Shown here: positions 1 to 8,982 of the stretch, in pieces
How positions within the stretch are numbered: position 1 is the first letter of the stretch
Layout: each line of letters opens with the position of its first letter
Assembly (NCBI GenBank): GCA_021824575.1
Contig: JAKAKJ010000047.1
Span: 1 to 62,693 of the forward strand
Direction of reading: 5' to 3'
Source: Chloroflexota bacterium
Lineage (GTDB): Bacteria > Chloroflexota > Anaerolineae > Anaerolineales > Villigracilaceae
Length of the DNA stretch: 62,693 nt
Notes under the pieces: model-generated
What the model saw: the letters and a program-made list of their open reading frames with translations, nothing else
Told to the model about the DNA's origin: nothing
Database searches by the model: none
Made by a program: the position numbers and the translations under genes

Positions 1-2
1 AT

Positions 3-134
3 GCCCGCGCACTTGGATTTGAACTGGTGGACGCATGGATAGCCTCTCCGCGAGCGAACAATTTCAGGAGCAGTCTCATTCTATTCCGCCAGTTTCAAAA
101 CCGCAATTATTTCTTGGTTTCATTTAGTACTTGA
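3..134 (+). CDS. possible 3' end of a truncated gene (unknown)
   Basis: A reading frame is open from the window edge to a TGA at 132-134 and encodes about 43 residues, including FELVDAWIASPRANN. No start codon is visible, so any gene begins outside the window. A second frame stays open from 43 to 287 and overlaps it, so a frameshifted or decayed gene is also possible. I do not recognise a family. It lies in the presumed integrated element that ends at the tRNA-Pro gene. Confidence 0.2.
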   Translation, partial: ARALGFELVDAWIASPRANNFRSSLILFRQFQNRNYFLVSFST

Positions 135-308
135 GCGGTTCGATGTTTCGTCTCCGCTTGAGATTTCAAGCCGTGCGCCGAAGTGCGGTGAAATAAAGTT
201 CAAGCCAGGCAATGGAAAAAGGATTCGCAATCCGCGCGGTATGCCTTTGGTGAGTCCGCGTCAATTGGTGCTCAAGGGAATGATGTAAAGAAACATTCTT
301 GATTCGAT

Positions 309-1163
309 ATGGATATTATCTTCAGCCCACTAACAGCTTGTAAGAGTCTGAGCGCCCATTCAAAGGGCGCATACAGGCTTTATGTGTTGGCTAAGGCGAT
401 GGCTGAAGGTGCTAGATATATCGTAAATACTTTAGATGTTTCAAGGGTCGCGCTCGAATTTATCAGTGGCCGGCAAATCGCGCGTGATGAGCGGGCGGCG
501 GTTCGTCTTGGATTGTTTAGGATTGAACAAGGCAAGAGTGGTGAAAAAGTCTATATCTTGACTTCGCATCATAACGCGGCGATTTGTTTGGGTGCTACTA
601 AGTCCAGCGCCTCAAGGCGCGCTACCGTGTCATTAGCTGATTTGTTTAGCGATAAGTGGCAAGCAATCGCGTTTACAAAATGGCAGGACATTACCACGAG
701 ATACGGTTTACTGCTTACCAGCCAAAAGAAACAGGCAGAGCGCACGGGCATACAGCCACAAATGCAACAAAGATATAACAAGGTTTGTGGTGTCGTATCA
801 AGGAACAACTACGCGGTAAGCAATATCTCGGCGAATCACCTCGACGCGGTACGGGAATTTAGTACCCGTGCCGCGCCATTCGCCTTCAAGAATCACAAGA
901 CGAATCAATCGTACATAGCATGGCGGTTACCTTCAACGCGTGTTGTTTGTGCCGATTCAAGTGCTATCAATAAATCTATTATTGACGGCAGTTTAATCAG
1001 CACAAATCCAAACGTGTGTCGCAAAGGTAGCAGGCTATTCTTATACGGCGAAATGTCCTTCACGAAGGCGTTGAAATCATGCGGGCCAAAACAACGAGAT
1101 TTGTATTTATTCTCGTATGTCTCAAAATCAGGTGCGGGTATGTTTACGCATTTTGCTGTCTAA
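309..1163 (+). CDS. hypothetical protein of the tRNA-Pro element
   Basis: This 284-residue protein belongs to no family I can name. It has no signal peptide or membrane segment and is rich in Arg, Ser and Lys. The middle part, with TGIQPQMQQRYNK followed by VVSRNNYAV, is basic and looks like a DNA-binding helical region of the kind found in plasmid or phage replication and partition proteins; this is an impression only. The gene lies between the window edge and a non-coding region with direct repeats, followed by an integrase on the opposite strand. That context suggests an accessory function of an integrated element, possibly replication initiation or regulation. The ATG start at 309 lacks a strong ribosome binding site. 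Confidence 0.5.
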   Translation: MDIIFSPLTACKSLSAHSKGAYRLYVLAKAMAEGARYIVNTLDVSRVALEFISGRQIARDERAAVRLGLFRIEQGKSGEKVYILTSHHNAAICLGATKSSASRRATVSLADLFSDKWQAIAFTKWQDITTRYGLLLTSQKKQAERTGIQPQMQQRYNKVCGVVSRNNYAVSNISANHLDAVREFSTRAAPFAFKNHKTNQSYIAWRLPSTRVVCADSSAINKSIIDGSLISTNPNVCRKGSRLFLYGEMSFTKALKSCGPKQRDLYLFSYVSKSGAGMFTHFAV

Positions 1164-1409
1164 CTCTATGACAAAAAGTATTCATATAAATCTAATTCAG
1201 GTTATATATTTATGTAGCTAATAGCTAGTTTTAGCTAGCGAATAGGTTGGGGTATTAGGCAAAGGGCGAGCCAAAATAAAATTTTGCGGCTGAAATCACG
1301 GGTGAAAAAAATCGCGCCGTTCCCTAGACCTTGCGCTTGCTTGCGCTTGGTCGAAAATATTAGCAATTGTTAACATTTTCCCGCATCTGCGGGCGTGTGC
1401 AGGCGTACC

Positions 1410-1443
1410 AATTTCCTGAAAAATTGAAAAATTTTCTCGCGGG
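1410..1443. repeat. imperfect direct repeat, copy A
   Basis: The unit reads AATTTCCTGAAAAA, then TTGAA, then AAATTTTCTCGCGGG. It matches copy B at 1717-1751 with a few one-base gaps and substitutions. The shared core contains the palindrome AAAATTTT followed by a CG-rich end. Confidence 0.5.
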
Positions 1444-1716
1444 AGGGAACCCAACAACAACCAACCGACCAACAACCAAGCACCCCACCATACCCCCACC
1501 TATACATCCACATTGAACCGCGCTTAGCTTGTGACTCTATCGGTGGTTGTTGGTGGTGAATAGTACGCGTCTTTGCGTGCGCCTCCGTGCGTGAAATGCC
1601 GGCGCAAGATGGATTTTTCCTTGACGGTGCGACTGCTTGCGGCTGCTTTTTGCTGGCTCTTGCGGTGGTGTGCGGTGGTGTTTTCACTGGTCGGTGCGTT
1701 GGTATGCGCTGGGGAA

Positions 1717-1751
1717 AATTTCCGAAAAAATGAATAAAATTTTCGCGACGG
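1717..1751. repeat. imperfect direct repeat, copy B
   Basis: The unit reads AATTTCCGAAAAAA, then TGAAT, then AAAATTTTCGCGACGG, and is the partner of copy A, 307 bp away. A shorter related stretch (AATAAAATTTTGCGG) lies near 1275. Spacing is irregular, unlike a classic tandem iteron array. Confidence 0.5.
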
Positions 1752-1888
1752 TATATATATAGTCAGAATGTGAAACGTCCGAACGTGCCCCCATAGGTAG
1801 GGGATGACCTCGCTCACAGATTTACAGTGATAATGCAGTGAAAAAATCTAGTTGTACAGGCGTTTAACTGGCGAAATTATCGCCAAAT

Positions 1889-1923
1889 GTTCAGCTTGCT
1901 AATTGCTTGTTAGCAAGCTGAAC
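1889..1923 (-). terminator. perfect 14-bp inverted repeat after the integrase
   Basis: Arms 1889-1902 (GTTCAGCTTGCTAA) and 1910-1923 are perfectly complementary around a 7-base loop, 13 bp beyond the integrase stop codon. A smaller hairpin (GGCGA/TCGCC, 1870-1884) follows. There is no clear T-run on the minus strand, so it could be a Rho-type or processing hairpin, or a recombinase binding site rather than an intrinsic terminator. Confidence 0.55.
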
Positions 1924-1936
1924 GACCTGTCCAGAG

Positions 1937-2851
1937 TCATCGAAGGTGTGATAAGTTATCAATTGGCGAATGTGCCTGATGCGCTTGGAGCAGGTCATCA
2001 TCAACCATTTGAGCATAGGTTTGTACCATTTCAAGACTCGCATGTCCAAGCAAAGCTTGCAAATGAAGCGGGTTCATACCTTCTCTTAACGACAATGTCG
2101 CAAACGTTCGCCTTAGCGCGTGCGGAGTCATCTTTATGCCTGTTCGTTCAGTCAGCCGCCGGCAAATTAATCGAAGGGCATTACCTGTCAGCCGTGAGCC
2201 GTCCACGTTGCGGAATACAGGAGTGTTATCTCCATGTTCTTCTTGTGCGCGCCGATAAGCCAATAATGCACGGCGGGAAGATGCACCGGCAACTGCGCTT
2301 CTGGCTTTCCCACCTTTACCGCGCCGAACCAAAATAAGGCCGCTGGAGAAATCCACATCTTCCCAATTCAAGGCGCAAGCTTCTTCCCGTCTTAGTCCTG
2401 TATCCGCTAAGAACAAGACGAGGGCTTTCTCTCGTTTGTTGCAATGTTTCAAAACAGCTTGCAACTGCTCAGCATCCAAGACTGGCAGTTTCTTCTTGTC
2501 TAGTTTTGGCATGGCAAATTTTGGGAGTTCTTGGATGTATCCCTCTGCATACCAAAATCGAAGCATGGTTCTGATTGCGCGTGCGTGAGCATGTAAGGTC
2601 TTATCGGCTTTGCCCTTTGATGCCAACTCCGCAATATACTGACGAACAAGACGCGCATCTACTTGACTTGGCTCAGTTATCCCTTGTCCTTCAACCCATG
2701 ACAAGAACATCCCCGCTGTAAAGCGATAGAAGTCGAGTGTTGCGGGGGTTGCGCGCGTGGCTTGTCTGGAAAGAATAAAGTCCGTCCATGCGTCGCGCAA
2801 GACGTAGGAGGCAAGTGACCATCTTTGTTTGGTAGCTACAACGTGGGACAT
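1937..2851 (-). CDS. tyrosine recombinase/integrase
   Basis: This 304-residue integrase catalyses site-specific strand exchange through a covalent 3'-phosphotyrosine. The N-terminal core-binding (SAM-like) domain spans about residues 12-105 and the catalytic domain about 120-300. The catalytic set is complete: R154 in TGLRREEA, a Lys in GKGGK (about 179-182), H244 and R247 in HALRR, H270 in LLGHAS and Y279 in QTYAQM. The frame extends upstream into the tRNA gene, but the ATG at 2851 lies outside it and gives a family-typical length. It sits 56 bp after the 3' end of tRNA-Pro on the same strand, the usual position of an integrase of an element inserted in a tRNA gene. A housekeeping XerC/D role is less likely in this setting but is not excluded by the motifs. 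Confidence 0.9.
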   Translation of the reverse strand: MSHVVATKQRWSLASYVLRDAWTDFILSRQATRATPATLDFYRFTAGMFLSWVEGQGITEPSQVDARLVRQYIAELASKGKADKTLHAHARAIRTMLRFWYAEGYIQELPKFAMPKLDKKKLPVLDAEQLQAVLKHCNKREKALVLFLADTGLRREEACALNWEDVDFSSGLILVRRGKGGKARSAVAGASSRRALLAYRRAQEEHGDNTPVFRNVDGSRLTGNALRLICRRLTERTGIKMTPHALRRTFATLSLREGMNPLHLQALLGHASLEMVQTYAQMVDDDLLQAHQAHSPIDNLSHLR

Positions 2852-2902
2852 AAAAACACCGTCTTTCTGCCATTTCTGGCGAGATACGACGATGTTTTGG
2901 CT

Positions 2903-2982
<80 letters not shown>

Positions 2983-3035
2983 ATTGCAGGCGGTATTATA
3001 GCCTTGTTCAAAGATTCTGGCAACGAGATGCAAAA

Positions 3036-3075
3036 TGTCATTGCGAGTGACGCCAAAGCGTCACTCGCAATGACA
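3036..3075. repeat. perfect palindromic repeat after nadD
   Basis: Arms 3036-3053 and 3058-3075 (18 bp, starting TGTCATTGCGAG) are perfectly complementary around the loop CAAA. The hairpin begins 1 base after the nadD stop and could end its transcript. The same TGTCATTGCGAG sequence bounds a larger repeat at 9399-9530, so it belongs to a dispersed family. Confidence 0.75.
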
Positions 3076-3076
3076 C

Positions 3077-3691
3077 TCATGTTTTTGATTTCTTGTATAA
3101 ATTATTTTTGATAATGTAATCATAAATGGATGGAAGTAAATAATATCGAAATGGCAGACCTTCGGACGCGCGCCGGCGGATTTCGCGCGAGGCAATCTCA
3201 AGCAGCGGCGCATCAATGAATTTGACTTTGGCTTTGATTCCCGAAATCTGTTTTTCCAACGCGGTGAGGTCAATCGAGTCGCCGGGGCGGCGCATCACGC
3301 CGATTTGATGGCAGGCCGTCACGATGTCCGCGGGACGATGCCAGGCGGGAAGATCGTGAAGAGAATCCCCGCCGATGAGGAGGATCAGGTTGGCTTTTGG
3401 ATTCTGATCTGCCAGCAAATGAATCGTATCGAGCGTGTAATGCGGGCCTTTGCGTTCGATCTCGATCGTGGAAAGTTCGAAATTCGGTTCGTCTTTCAAG
3501 GCCAGTTTGACCATTGTCAAACGGTCCTCGAGCGAACTGATCGGCTGGTTGAGTTTATGCGGGGGAACCGGCGTCAGCACCCACAGCAGACGCGTCAGCT
3601 TGAGCTGAGCCCGGGCTTCGGAAGCCAGAATCAAATGTCCGAGATGAGGCGGATCGAATGTCCCGCCGAAGATGCCGATGCGCTGAGTCAT
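3077..3691 (-). CDS. nadD: nicotinate-nucleotide adenylyltransferase
   Basis: NadD transfers AMP from ATP to nicotinate mononucleotide, forming deamido-NAD in NAD synthesis. The 204 residues are the usual length. The N-terminus has the nucleotidyltransferase signature GIFGGTFDPPHLGH (residues 6-19) and the C-terminal part has the second signature around IASREIRRRASEGLPFRYYL (ISSTxIR-type). The ATG start at 3691 lacks a clear ribosome binding site, and a TATACT box lies 7 nt upstream, so the mRNA may be leaderless. The gene stands alone, with a palindrome directly after its stop. Confidence 0.95.
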   Translation of the reverse strand: MTQRIGIFGGTFDPPHLGHLILASEARAQLKLTRLLWVLTPVPPHKLNQPISSLEDRLTMVKLALKDEPNFELSTIEIERKGPHYTLDTIHLLADQNPKANLILLIGGDSLHDLPAWHRPADIVTACHQIGVMRRPGDSIDLTALEKQISGIKAKVKFIDAPLLEIASREIRRRASEGLPFRYYLLPSIYDYIIKNNLYKKSKT

Positions 3692-3719
3692 GCGTCAAAG
3701 TATATCCCTAAAAGTCTCA

Positions 3720-3800
3720 TGTCATTCTGAACGACCGAAGGGAGTGAAGAATCCCCGCGAAGCGGCGTAGACCCTTCGCGGAGTTTGCGTTGAGCGAAGT
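3720..3800. repeat. intergenic repeat of the GTCATTCTGAACG type
   Basis: The 216-bp gap between nadD and the next gene starts with GTCATTCTGAACGACCGAAG and contains the inverted arms CCGCGAAG/CTTCGCGG near 3754-3782. It looks like a dispersed non-coding repeat. I see no gene in the gap. Confidence 0.4.
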
Positions 3801-3907
3801 GAATAAGCTCAAGGTGACAAGTTCTAAATCTTTACCAAATCTTTGAAAATGTTTCATCCATTGTTCATCATCAAAGCTTATGATGTGCGAAGAATAAAGG
3901 AGTCACT

Positions 3908-4219
3908 ATGAAAACAATTTGGAAATGGATTCTCGGCATAATAGCCGCTGTTTTGGTGATCGGCATTCTGGCCCTTCCATTTTTGATGCGCCTGTTCGTC
4001 CCGTACGGCAGCTATGGCTTTATGGCCGATCGCTTTGGAGATATGCCAATGCGCGGCGGCTTCGGCGGTTACACGCCCATGGTATATGGAGGCTTCGGTT
4101 TTGGAATCGGATCCATCTTTGGCGGGCTGATCCAATTGGGCGTGCTGGTTTTGATCGTGCTGGGCATCATCTGGCTGGTCAGAGCCATTGGCAGGCAAAG
4201 TACCCCCAAAAACAATTAG
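3908..4219 (+). CDS. small two-helix membrane protein, Gly-rich loop
   Basis: This 103-residue protein has two hydrophobic helices, about residues 6-30 and 72-93, joined by a loop rich in Gly, Tyr, Phe and Met (for example RGGFGGYTPMVYGGFGFG). A ribosome binding site (AAAGGAG, 8 bases before the ATG) supports the start. The short tail is basic. I know no function for it; such proteins are common next to unrelated genes in this phylum. It precedes ligA on the same strand but appears to be a separate transcription unit. Confidence 0.65.
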   Translation: MKTIWKWILGIIAAVLVIGILALPFLMRLFVPYGSYGFMADRFGDMPMRGGFGGYTPMVYGGFGFGIGSIFGGLIQLGVLVLIVLGIIWLVRAIGRQSTPKNN

Positions 4220-4264
4220 TCGCAAACGCGCGTTCTCTTCTTCTCGACAGGCCGTTCTTTATGA

Positions 4265-6367
<2,103 letters not shown>

Positions 6368-6405
6368 ATAATGAACAATGGGACTATGCTATACTTTGAA
6401 TAGAT

Positions 6406-6684
6406 ATGCCCAACATCGAACCCATTCATGATTTTGTCTTTACCGACCATGCGCTAACCGAAATGGCGCGGCGCAATATCAGCAGAGAAGATGTCAGAAA
6501 AGTATTGGCAACGCCTGAACAGATGGAACTGATTCGAGAAGGACGAACAGTGTATCAATCTCGATTAGAAATGGGGGAACCGCTAAAAATTTATATTCTA
6601 CGCGTCTTTGTGGATATTGACCGCAAGCCGCCTCATATCGTAACTGTTTACCGGACCAGCAAGATCGAAAAGTATTGGAGATAA
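6406..6684 (+). CDS. DUF4258 family protein
   Basis: This 92-residue protein fits the DUF4258 family, shown by FTDHALTEMARRNISREDV near the N-terminus and a strand-rich C-terminal half ending in VTVYRTSKIEKYW. The family has a small alpha/beta fold like RelE/BrnT-type toxins, but its activity is not established. It lies 3 bp upstream of a DUF2283 gene, forming a two-gene unit. A TATACT box 10 bp before the ATG may be its promoter. The pair separates ligA from a diverged duplicate of its 3' end, which argues that the pair was inserted. Confidence 0.8.
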   Translation: MPNIEPIHDFVFTDHALTEMARRNISREDVRKVLATPEQMELIREGRTVYQSRLEMGEPLKIYILRVFVDIDRKPPHIVTVYRTSKIEKYWR

Positions 6685-6687
6685 ACC

Positions 6688-6894
6688 ATGAAAGTCATTT
6701 ATGATCGCGAGACGGATACTCTTACTATTATTTTCGCCGAGGCCCCCGTTGTGGAAAGCGACGAGGACAAGCCGGGCGTGATCTTGGATTATGACAATAA
6801 AGGCAATCTCGTTTCGCTGGAAATAATGGATGCCTCGCGGCGAGTCACTGTGCCTAGCAAAATAGAATATCAGGTGTCGCCAACAGCCGGATAA
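6688..6894 (+). CDS. DUF2283 family protein
   Basis: This 68-residue protein matches DUF2283: the start MKVIYDRETDTLTIIF, then GVILDYDNKGNLVSLEIMDAS. It is small and acidic, and the family is often encoded next to DUF4258 proteins. By analogy with toxin-antitoxin pairs it may be the partner or antidote of the upstream protein; this is inference. It starts 3 bp after the upstream stop codon, so the two are probably co-translated. Confidence 0.8.
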   Translation: MKVIYDRETDTLTIIFAEAPVVESDEDKPGVILDYDNKGNLVSLEIMDASRRVTVPSKIEYQVSPTAG

Positions 6895-6898
6895 TTAA

Positions 6899-6958
6899 TT
6901 GCCGCTGGGCGTGAAGATTATTGGAGAAGAAGAATTGAGAAAGTTGGTTGGTAAATAA
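6899..6958 (+). pseudogene. detached copy of the ligA 3' end
   Basis: The frame from 6899 reads LPLGVKIIGEEELRKLVGK and then a stop. It aligns with the end of Lig[19 protein letters not shown] and stop (6310-6367). It has no start codon and follows the DUF4258/DUF2283 pair by 4 bases. The simplest reading is that the pair arrived with, or displaced, a ligA tail, so that one tail now completes the gene and the other is a relic. Confidence 0.75.
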
Positions 6959-6960
6959 CT

Positions 6961-6995
6961 CAAAACTTCGAGTTCTTCAAGAACTCAGAGTTTTG
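6961..6995. terminator. hairpin between ligA relic and reverse transcriptase
   Basis: CAAAACTTCGAGTTCTT (6961-6977) pairs with AAGAACTCAGAGTTTTG (6979-6995) with two mismatches. It lies directly after the reverse transcriptase stop on the minus strand. A-rich and T-rich flanks would let it act in both directions. Confidence 0.6.
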
Positions 6996-6999
6996 TTTG

Positions 7000-8286
7000 C
7001 TATACATTTTTGTTTTCGCGTTTCGACCAATATTTAGAAAATAGCTTTCCTTCTTTCCTTAAGTTCCCTCTTACTACATCTAAATGCCAATGAATTGATT
7101 TTATACCAGAGTTTAGCCTTTGCTCTTTACTTAAGAATTTTGGTTTGAGTTTCCAGCCAAAATTCTTCAATCCAATCCAAAGAACTTTGCCAACTTCATT
7201 GTCAATTTCATTCATGTAGTTTTCGTTGAGATCGCAGAAGCCATAAGCAGCTACCCATCCCTCTAGTAAATTGTTGATGGAATTAAGAAGTTCTCTAACG
7301 TGTCGGGAGTTTTTATTTATACTGGATAGCTTGTTAGAGAGTTTTATTCGTTTTTCAGGGTCGGGCCATATACGCATCCCATTAAATTGAATTCCTAAAA
7401 AATTTATGGTAGTTTGAGAAACCTTTACAATTCGCGTCTTTGCCTGTTTATCAGTGTCTGATCTTGGGTGTAGCTTTAGATTTAGGTCATCCTCCAGAAT
7501 TTTTTTAGCGAGGTTGTAGGCATTCTCGGCTTCTCCCATAGTCTTGCACATGATAATAAAGTCATCCGCATAACGAATTAATTGAAAATTTCCTCTGAGC
7601 ATTGATTGATCAAGCTCAGAAAGGTAAATGTTTGAAAACAAAGGGGATAAATAACCTCCTTGTGGAATGCCAACCGAACTTTCAGGGTATAACTCAAAAT
7701 CATCGTCGAGTAGCTCGTTTTTATTGCCAATTTCCATCTTGAAAGCCCCCTCGATCAATTGATGAATAGTAGTATCTGGTAGATTGGGAAATACCATTTC
7801 GTTAAGTAATTTATTTAAATCCACCGTATCAAAAAATTTTTCTATATCTGCTTCAAGAACTATATGATAGCCATCGTTATGAAGCTTCAACATTCTTGCA
7901 ATTGCAGTGCGTACACCTTTTTTTCGCAGATATGCATGGCTTGCTGTGTTGTTTAGAGAGAACTTTATCTCAAGGTATTTTTCTAATACCCTAGTGATCG
8001 CTCTTTGAACAACTCTATCGCGTACATCAGCAATCTTTAATGGTCGCTTTTTCCCGTTTTTCTTCTTGATGGTCACTGCTCGGACGTTTCCAAATCTGTA
8101 ATTTCCTGATAGCAATTCATTTCTTATGACTTCTAAATTTGATTTTGAATTTGCGCGAAATTCTTCTATTGTTTGCTGAGACATACCATGAGAAAATGGC
8201 CTGGCAAATCGACTTATGTCATGCCAAGCCATCTCAAGATTTTTTCGTGTTGCAACTTTTCCGAGCAAATTTTTTGGGGCAGCCAT
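7000..8286 (-). CDS. reverse transcriptase, group II intron-like, stand-alone
   Basis: This 428-residue protein has all core reverse transcriptase motifs: RPLKIADVRDRVVQRAI (about 81-97), motif A EADIEKFFD with D147, the GIPQGGYLSPLFSNIYL block (206-222), the active-site YADD (239-242) and FLGIQF (about 295-300). A maturase-like thumb (LEGWVAAYGF) follows. There is no HNH endonuclease domain and no room downstream for intron domains V/VI: only 41 bp separate the stop from the ligA relic. It therefore looks like a domesticated or defence-type group II-like enzyme rather than an intron. Codon use is much more AT-rich than that of its neighbours, pointing to transfer. It starts 11 bp after a small reading frame, and two 117-bp repeats lie upstream on the same transcript. 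The LSPLFSN block does not match diversity-generating enzymes. Confidence 0.9.
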   Translation of the reverse strand: MAAPKNLLGKVATRKNLEMAWHDISRFARPFSHGMSQQTIEEFRANSKSNLEVIRNELLSGNYRFGNVRAVTIKKKNGKKRPLKIADVRDRVVQRAITRVLEKYLEIKFSLNNTASHAYLRKKGVRTAIARMLKLHNDGYHIVLEADIEKFFDTVDLNKLLNEMVFPNLPDTTIHQLIEGAFKMEIGNKNELLDDDFELYPESSVGIPQGGYLSPLFSNIYLSELDQSMLRGNFQLIRYADDFIIMCKTMGEAENAYNLAKKILEDDLNLKLHPRSDTDKQAKTRIVKVSQTTINFLGIQFNGMRIWPDPEKRIKLSNKLSSINKNSRHVRELLNSINNLLEGWVAAYGFCDLNENYMNEIDNEVGKVLWIGLKNFGWKLKPKFLSKEQRLNSGIKSIHWHLDVVRGNLRKEGKLFSKYWSKRENKNV

Positions 8287-8297
8287 AAAGCGCTTTT

Positions 8298-8555
8298 TTA
8301 TTGTCTTTGAGCGCTATTCGAACACTTATTAAGGTGTGCAGTGTGTGCGCTCAAAGCAATAAGCATTTTGTTAATCAGTGCTCGGGTCATCATCACGAGT
8401 AACGTGATAAGCTGGATACCGCAAGCAATGAGAAACTTGGCGTTGGTTCGCTTGGCAGTGGTTGGTGCAAGGTGTTCACTGCTAATTTCACTGAACTCGG
8501 ATTTCTCTTCGGCGTTCAAAATGATTGCGAGCCGCCAGTCAATAGTGATTGTCAT
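8298..8555 (-). CDS. small protein upstream of the reverse transcriptase
   Basis: A frame of 85 residues starts at an ATG (8555) with a good ribosome binding site (AGGAGA, about 6 bases before it) and ends 11 bp before the reverse transcriptase start. The middle (FLIACGIQLITLLVMMTRALI) is hydrophobic and could be one membrane helix. Residues about 24-62 are encoded by copy 1 of the 117-bp repeat, so part of this frame may be RNA sequence that happens to be open. I know no homologue. It could be a real accessory protein, a leader peptide, or part of a structured RNA. Confidence 0.4.
   Translation of the reverse strand: MTITIDWRLAIILNAEEKSEFSEISSEHLAPTTAKRTNAKFLIACGIQLITLLVMMTRALINKMLIALSAHTAHLNKCSNSAQRQ
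8370..8486 (-). repeat. 117-bp direct repeat, copy 1
   Basis: This stretch is identical to 8723-8839 except for one base (8445 G versus 8798 C). The copies are 353 bp apart and both lie upstream of the reverse transcriptase in the same orientation. Read on the minus strand, each contains the stem ATCACG/CGTGAT with loop TTACT, and GCAGTG/CACTGC arms, so it can fold as RNA. Confidence 0.95.
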
Positions 8556-8722
8556 AACTCGTCTCCTGTTATCATATATCACATTTTTTCATTGTGACAA
8601 GAGGGCGCGAAAGACTTTTCACTACCCGCCCCGCCGCCCGGCTCGTTATAAATCCTTATCTCCATCGTGCTCGAAAAGGAAGTACCTACACTGCCCACGA
8701 TGGGAAAAGTAGAGCCAGACGG
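8556..8722 (-). ncRNA. possible structured RNA upstream of the reverse transcriptase
   Basis: No convincing gene fits between the two repeats apart from the start of the small frame. On the minus strand the region has a G-rich run (GGGCGGCGGGGCGGG) that can pair with GCGCCC further on, and a TCACA/TGTGA hairpin around an A-rich loop just before the small frame. With the flanking repeats it could form a long non-coding RNA serving as template or primer for the enzyme. A 55-codon frame (MMTRALINPSG...) also runs through here without a ribosome binding site. Confidence 0.35.
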
Positions 8723-8839
8723 GTTAATCAGTGCTCGGGTCATCATCACGAGTAACGTGATAAGCTGGATACCGCAAGCAATGAGAAACTTGGCGTTCGT
8801 TCGCTTGGCAGTGGTTGGTGCAAGGTGTTCACTGCTAAT
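8723..8839 (-). repeat. 117-bp direct repeat, copy 2
   Basis: This copy lies only about 7 bp after the predicted transcription start of the reverse transcriptase unit, so it would form the 5' end of the RNA. See copy 1 for the structure. The single difference from copy 1 is a C/G change, not an adenine change. Confidence 0.95.
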
Positions 8840-8852
8840 GAACGTTAGTTCT

Positions 8853-8880
8853 ATTATACCTTAATGCAAATGACTGTCTA
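8853..8880 (-). promoter_or_regulatory. promoter of the repeat/reverse transcriptase unit
   Basis: On the minus strand, TAGACA (8875-8880) and a perfect TATAAT (8853-8858) are separated by 16 bp. Transcription would start near 8846, just before copy 2 of the 117-bp repeat, about 560 bp upstream of the reverse transcriptase start. So long a leader supports an RNA function. Confidence 0.65.
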
Positions 8881-8955
8881 TAAGAATTTTATAAATATTT
8901 TCTCCATCAAGGCCCTGACAATGAATAGGGACTACTTGGAAAAAATAAACCTTTG

Positions 8956-8961
8956 TATAAT
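8956..8961 (+). promoter_or_regulatory. -10 box upstream of the F420-type reductase
   Basis: TATAAT lies 21 bp before the ATG at 8983, followed by the ribosome binding site GGAG. A -35 hexamer is not clear. Confidence 0.4.
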
Positions 8962-8982
8962 CAACTGAATGGAGAAAACACT

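Larger units (their letters stand above)
1164..1888. other. non-coding region of the integrated element, with repeats
   Basis: I see no convincing gene in these 725 bases; the frames open on the minus strand are of low complexity. The stretch begins AT-rich with small inverted repeats built on TAGCTAG (about 1217-1240). It then carries an imperfect direct repeat at 1410-1443 and 1717-1751, a partial third copy near 1275-1290, a C/A-rich tract (1450-1505) whose complement is G-rich, and a TATATATATA run near 1752. Such a repeat-rich spacer beside a possible replication protein could be an origin or control region; that is inference. Confidence 0.45.

Noticed and set aside
1-60. tRNA-like stretch (GGATTTGAAC) as a second attachment site
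   Set aside because: Only the T-loop-like bases match; the flanks do not reproduce the tRNA-Pro 3' end.
569-1817. Minus-strand frames opposite the element protein and across the non-coding spacer
   Set aside because: Low-complexity composition, no ribosome binding sites, mutual overlap; they follow repeats rather than codon structure.
1903-2337. Plus-strand frame antisense to the integrase
   Set aside because: It lies entirely opposite conserved integrase catalytic residues.
8370-8839. Diversity-generating retroelement (template and variable repeat)
   Set aside because: The copies are the right size and beside a reverse transcriptase, but the only difference is C/G rather than an adenine change, no variable C-type lectin gene is present, and the enzyme has the LSPLFSN block of group II-like enzymes, not the DGR version.
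6961-8880. Complete group II intron
   Set aside because: No domain V/VI sequence lies after the reverse transcriptase; the 41 bp to the ligA relic hold only a simple hairpin.
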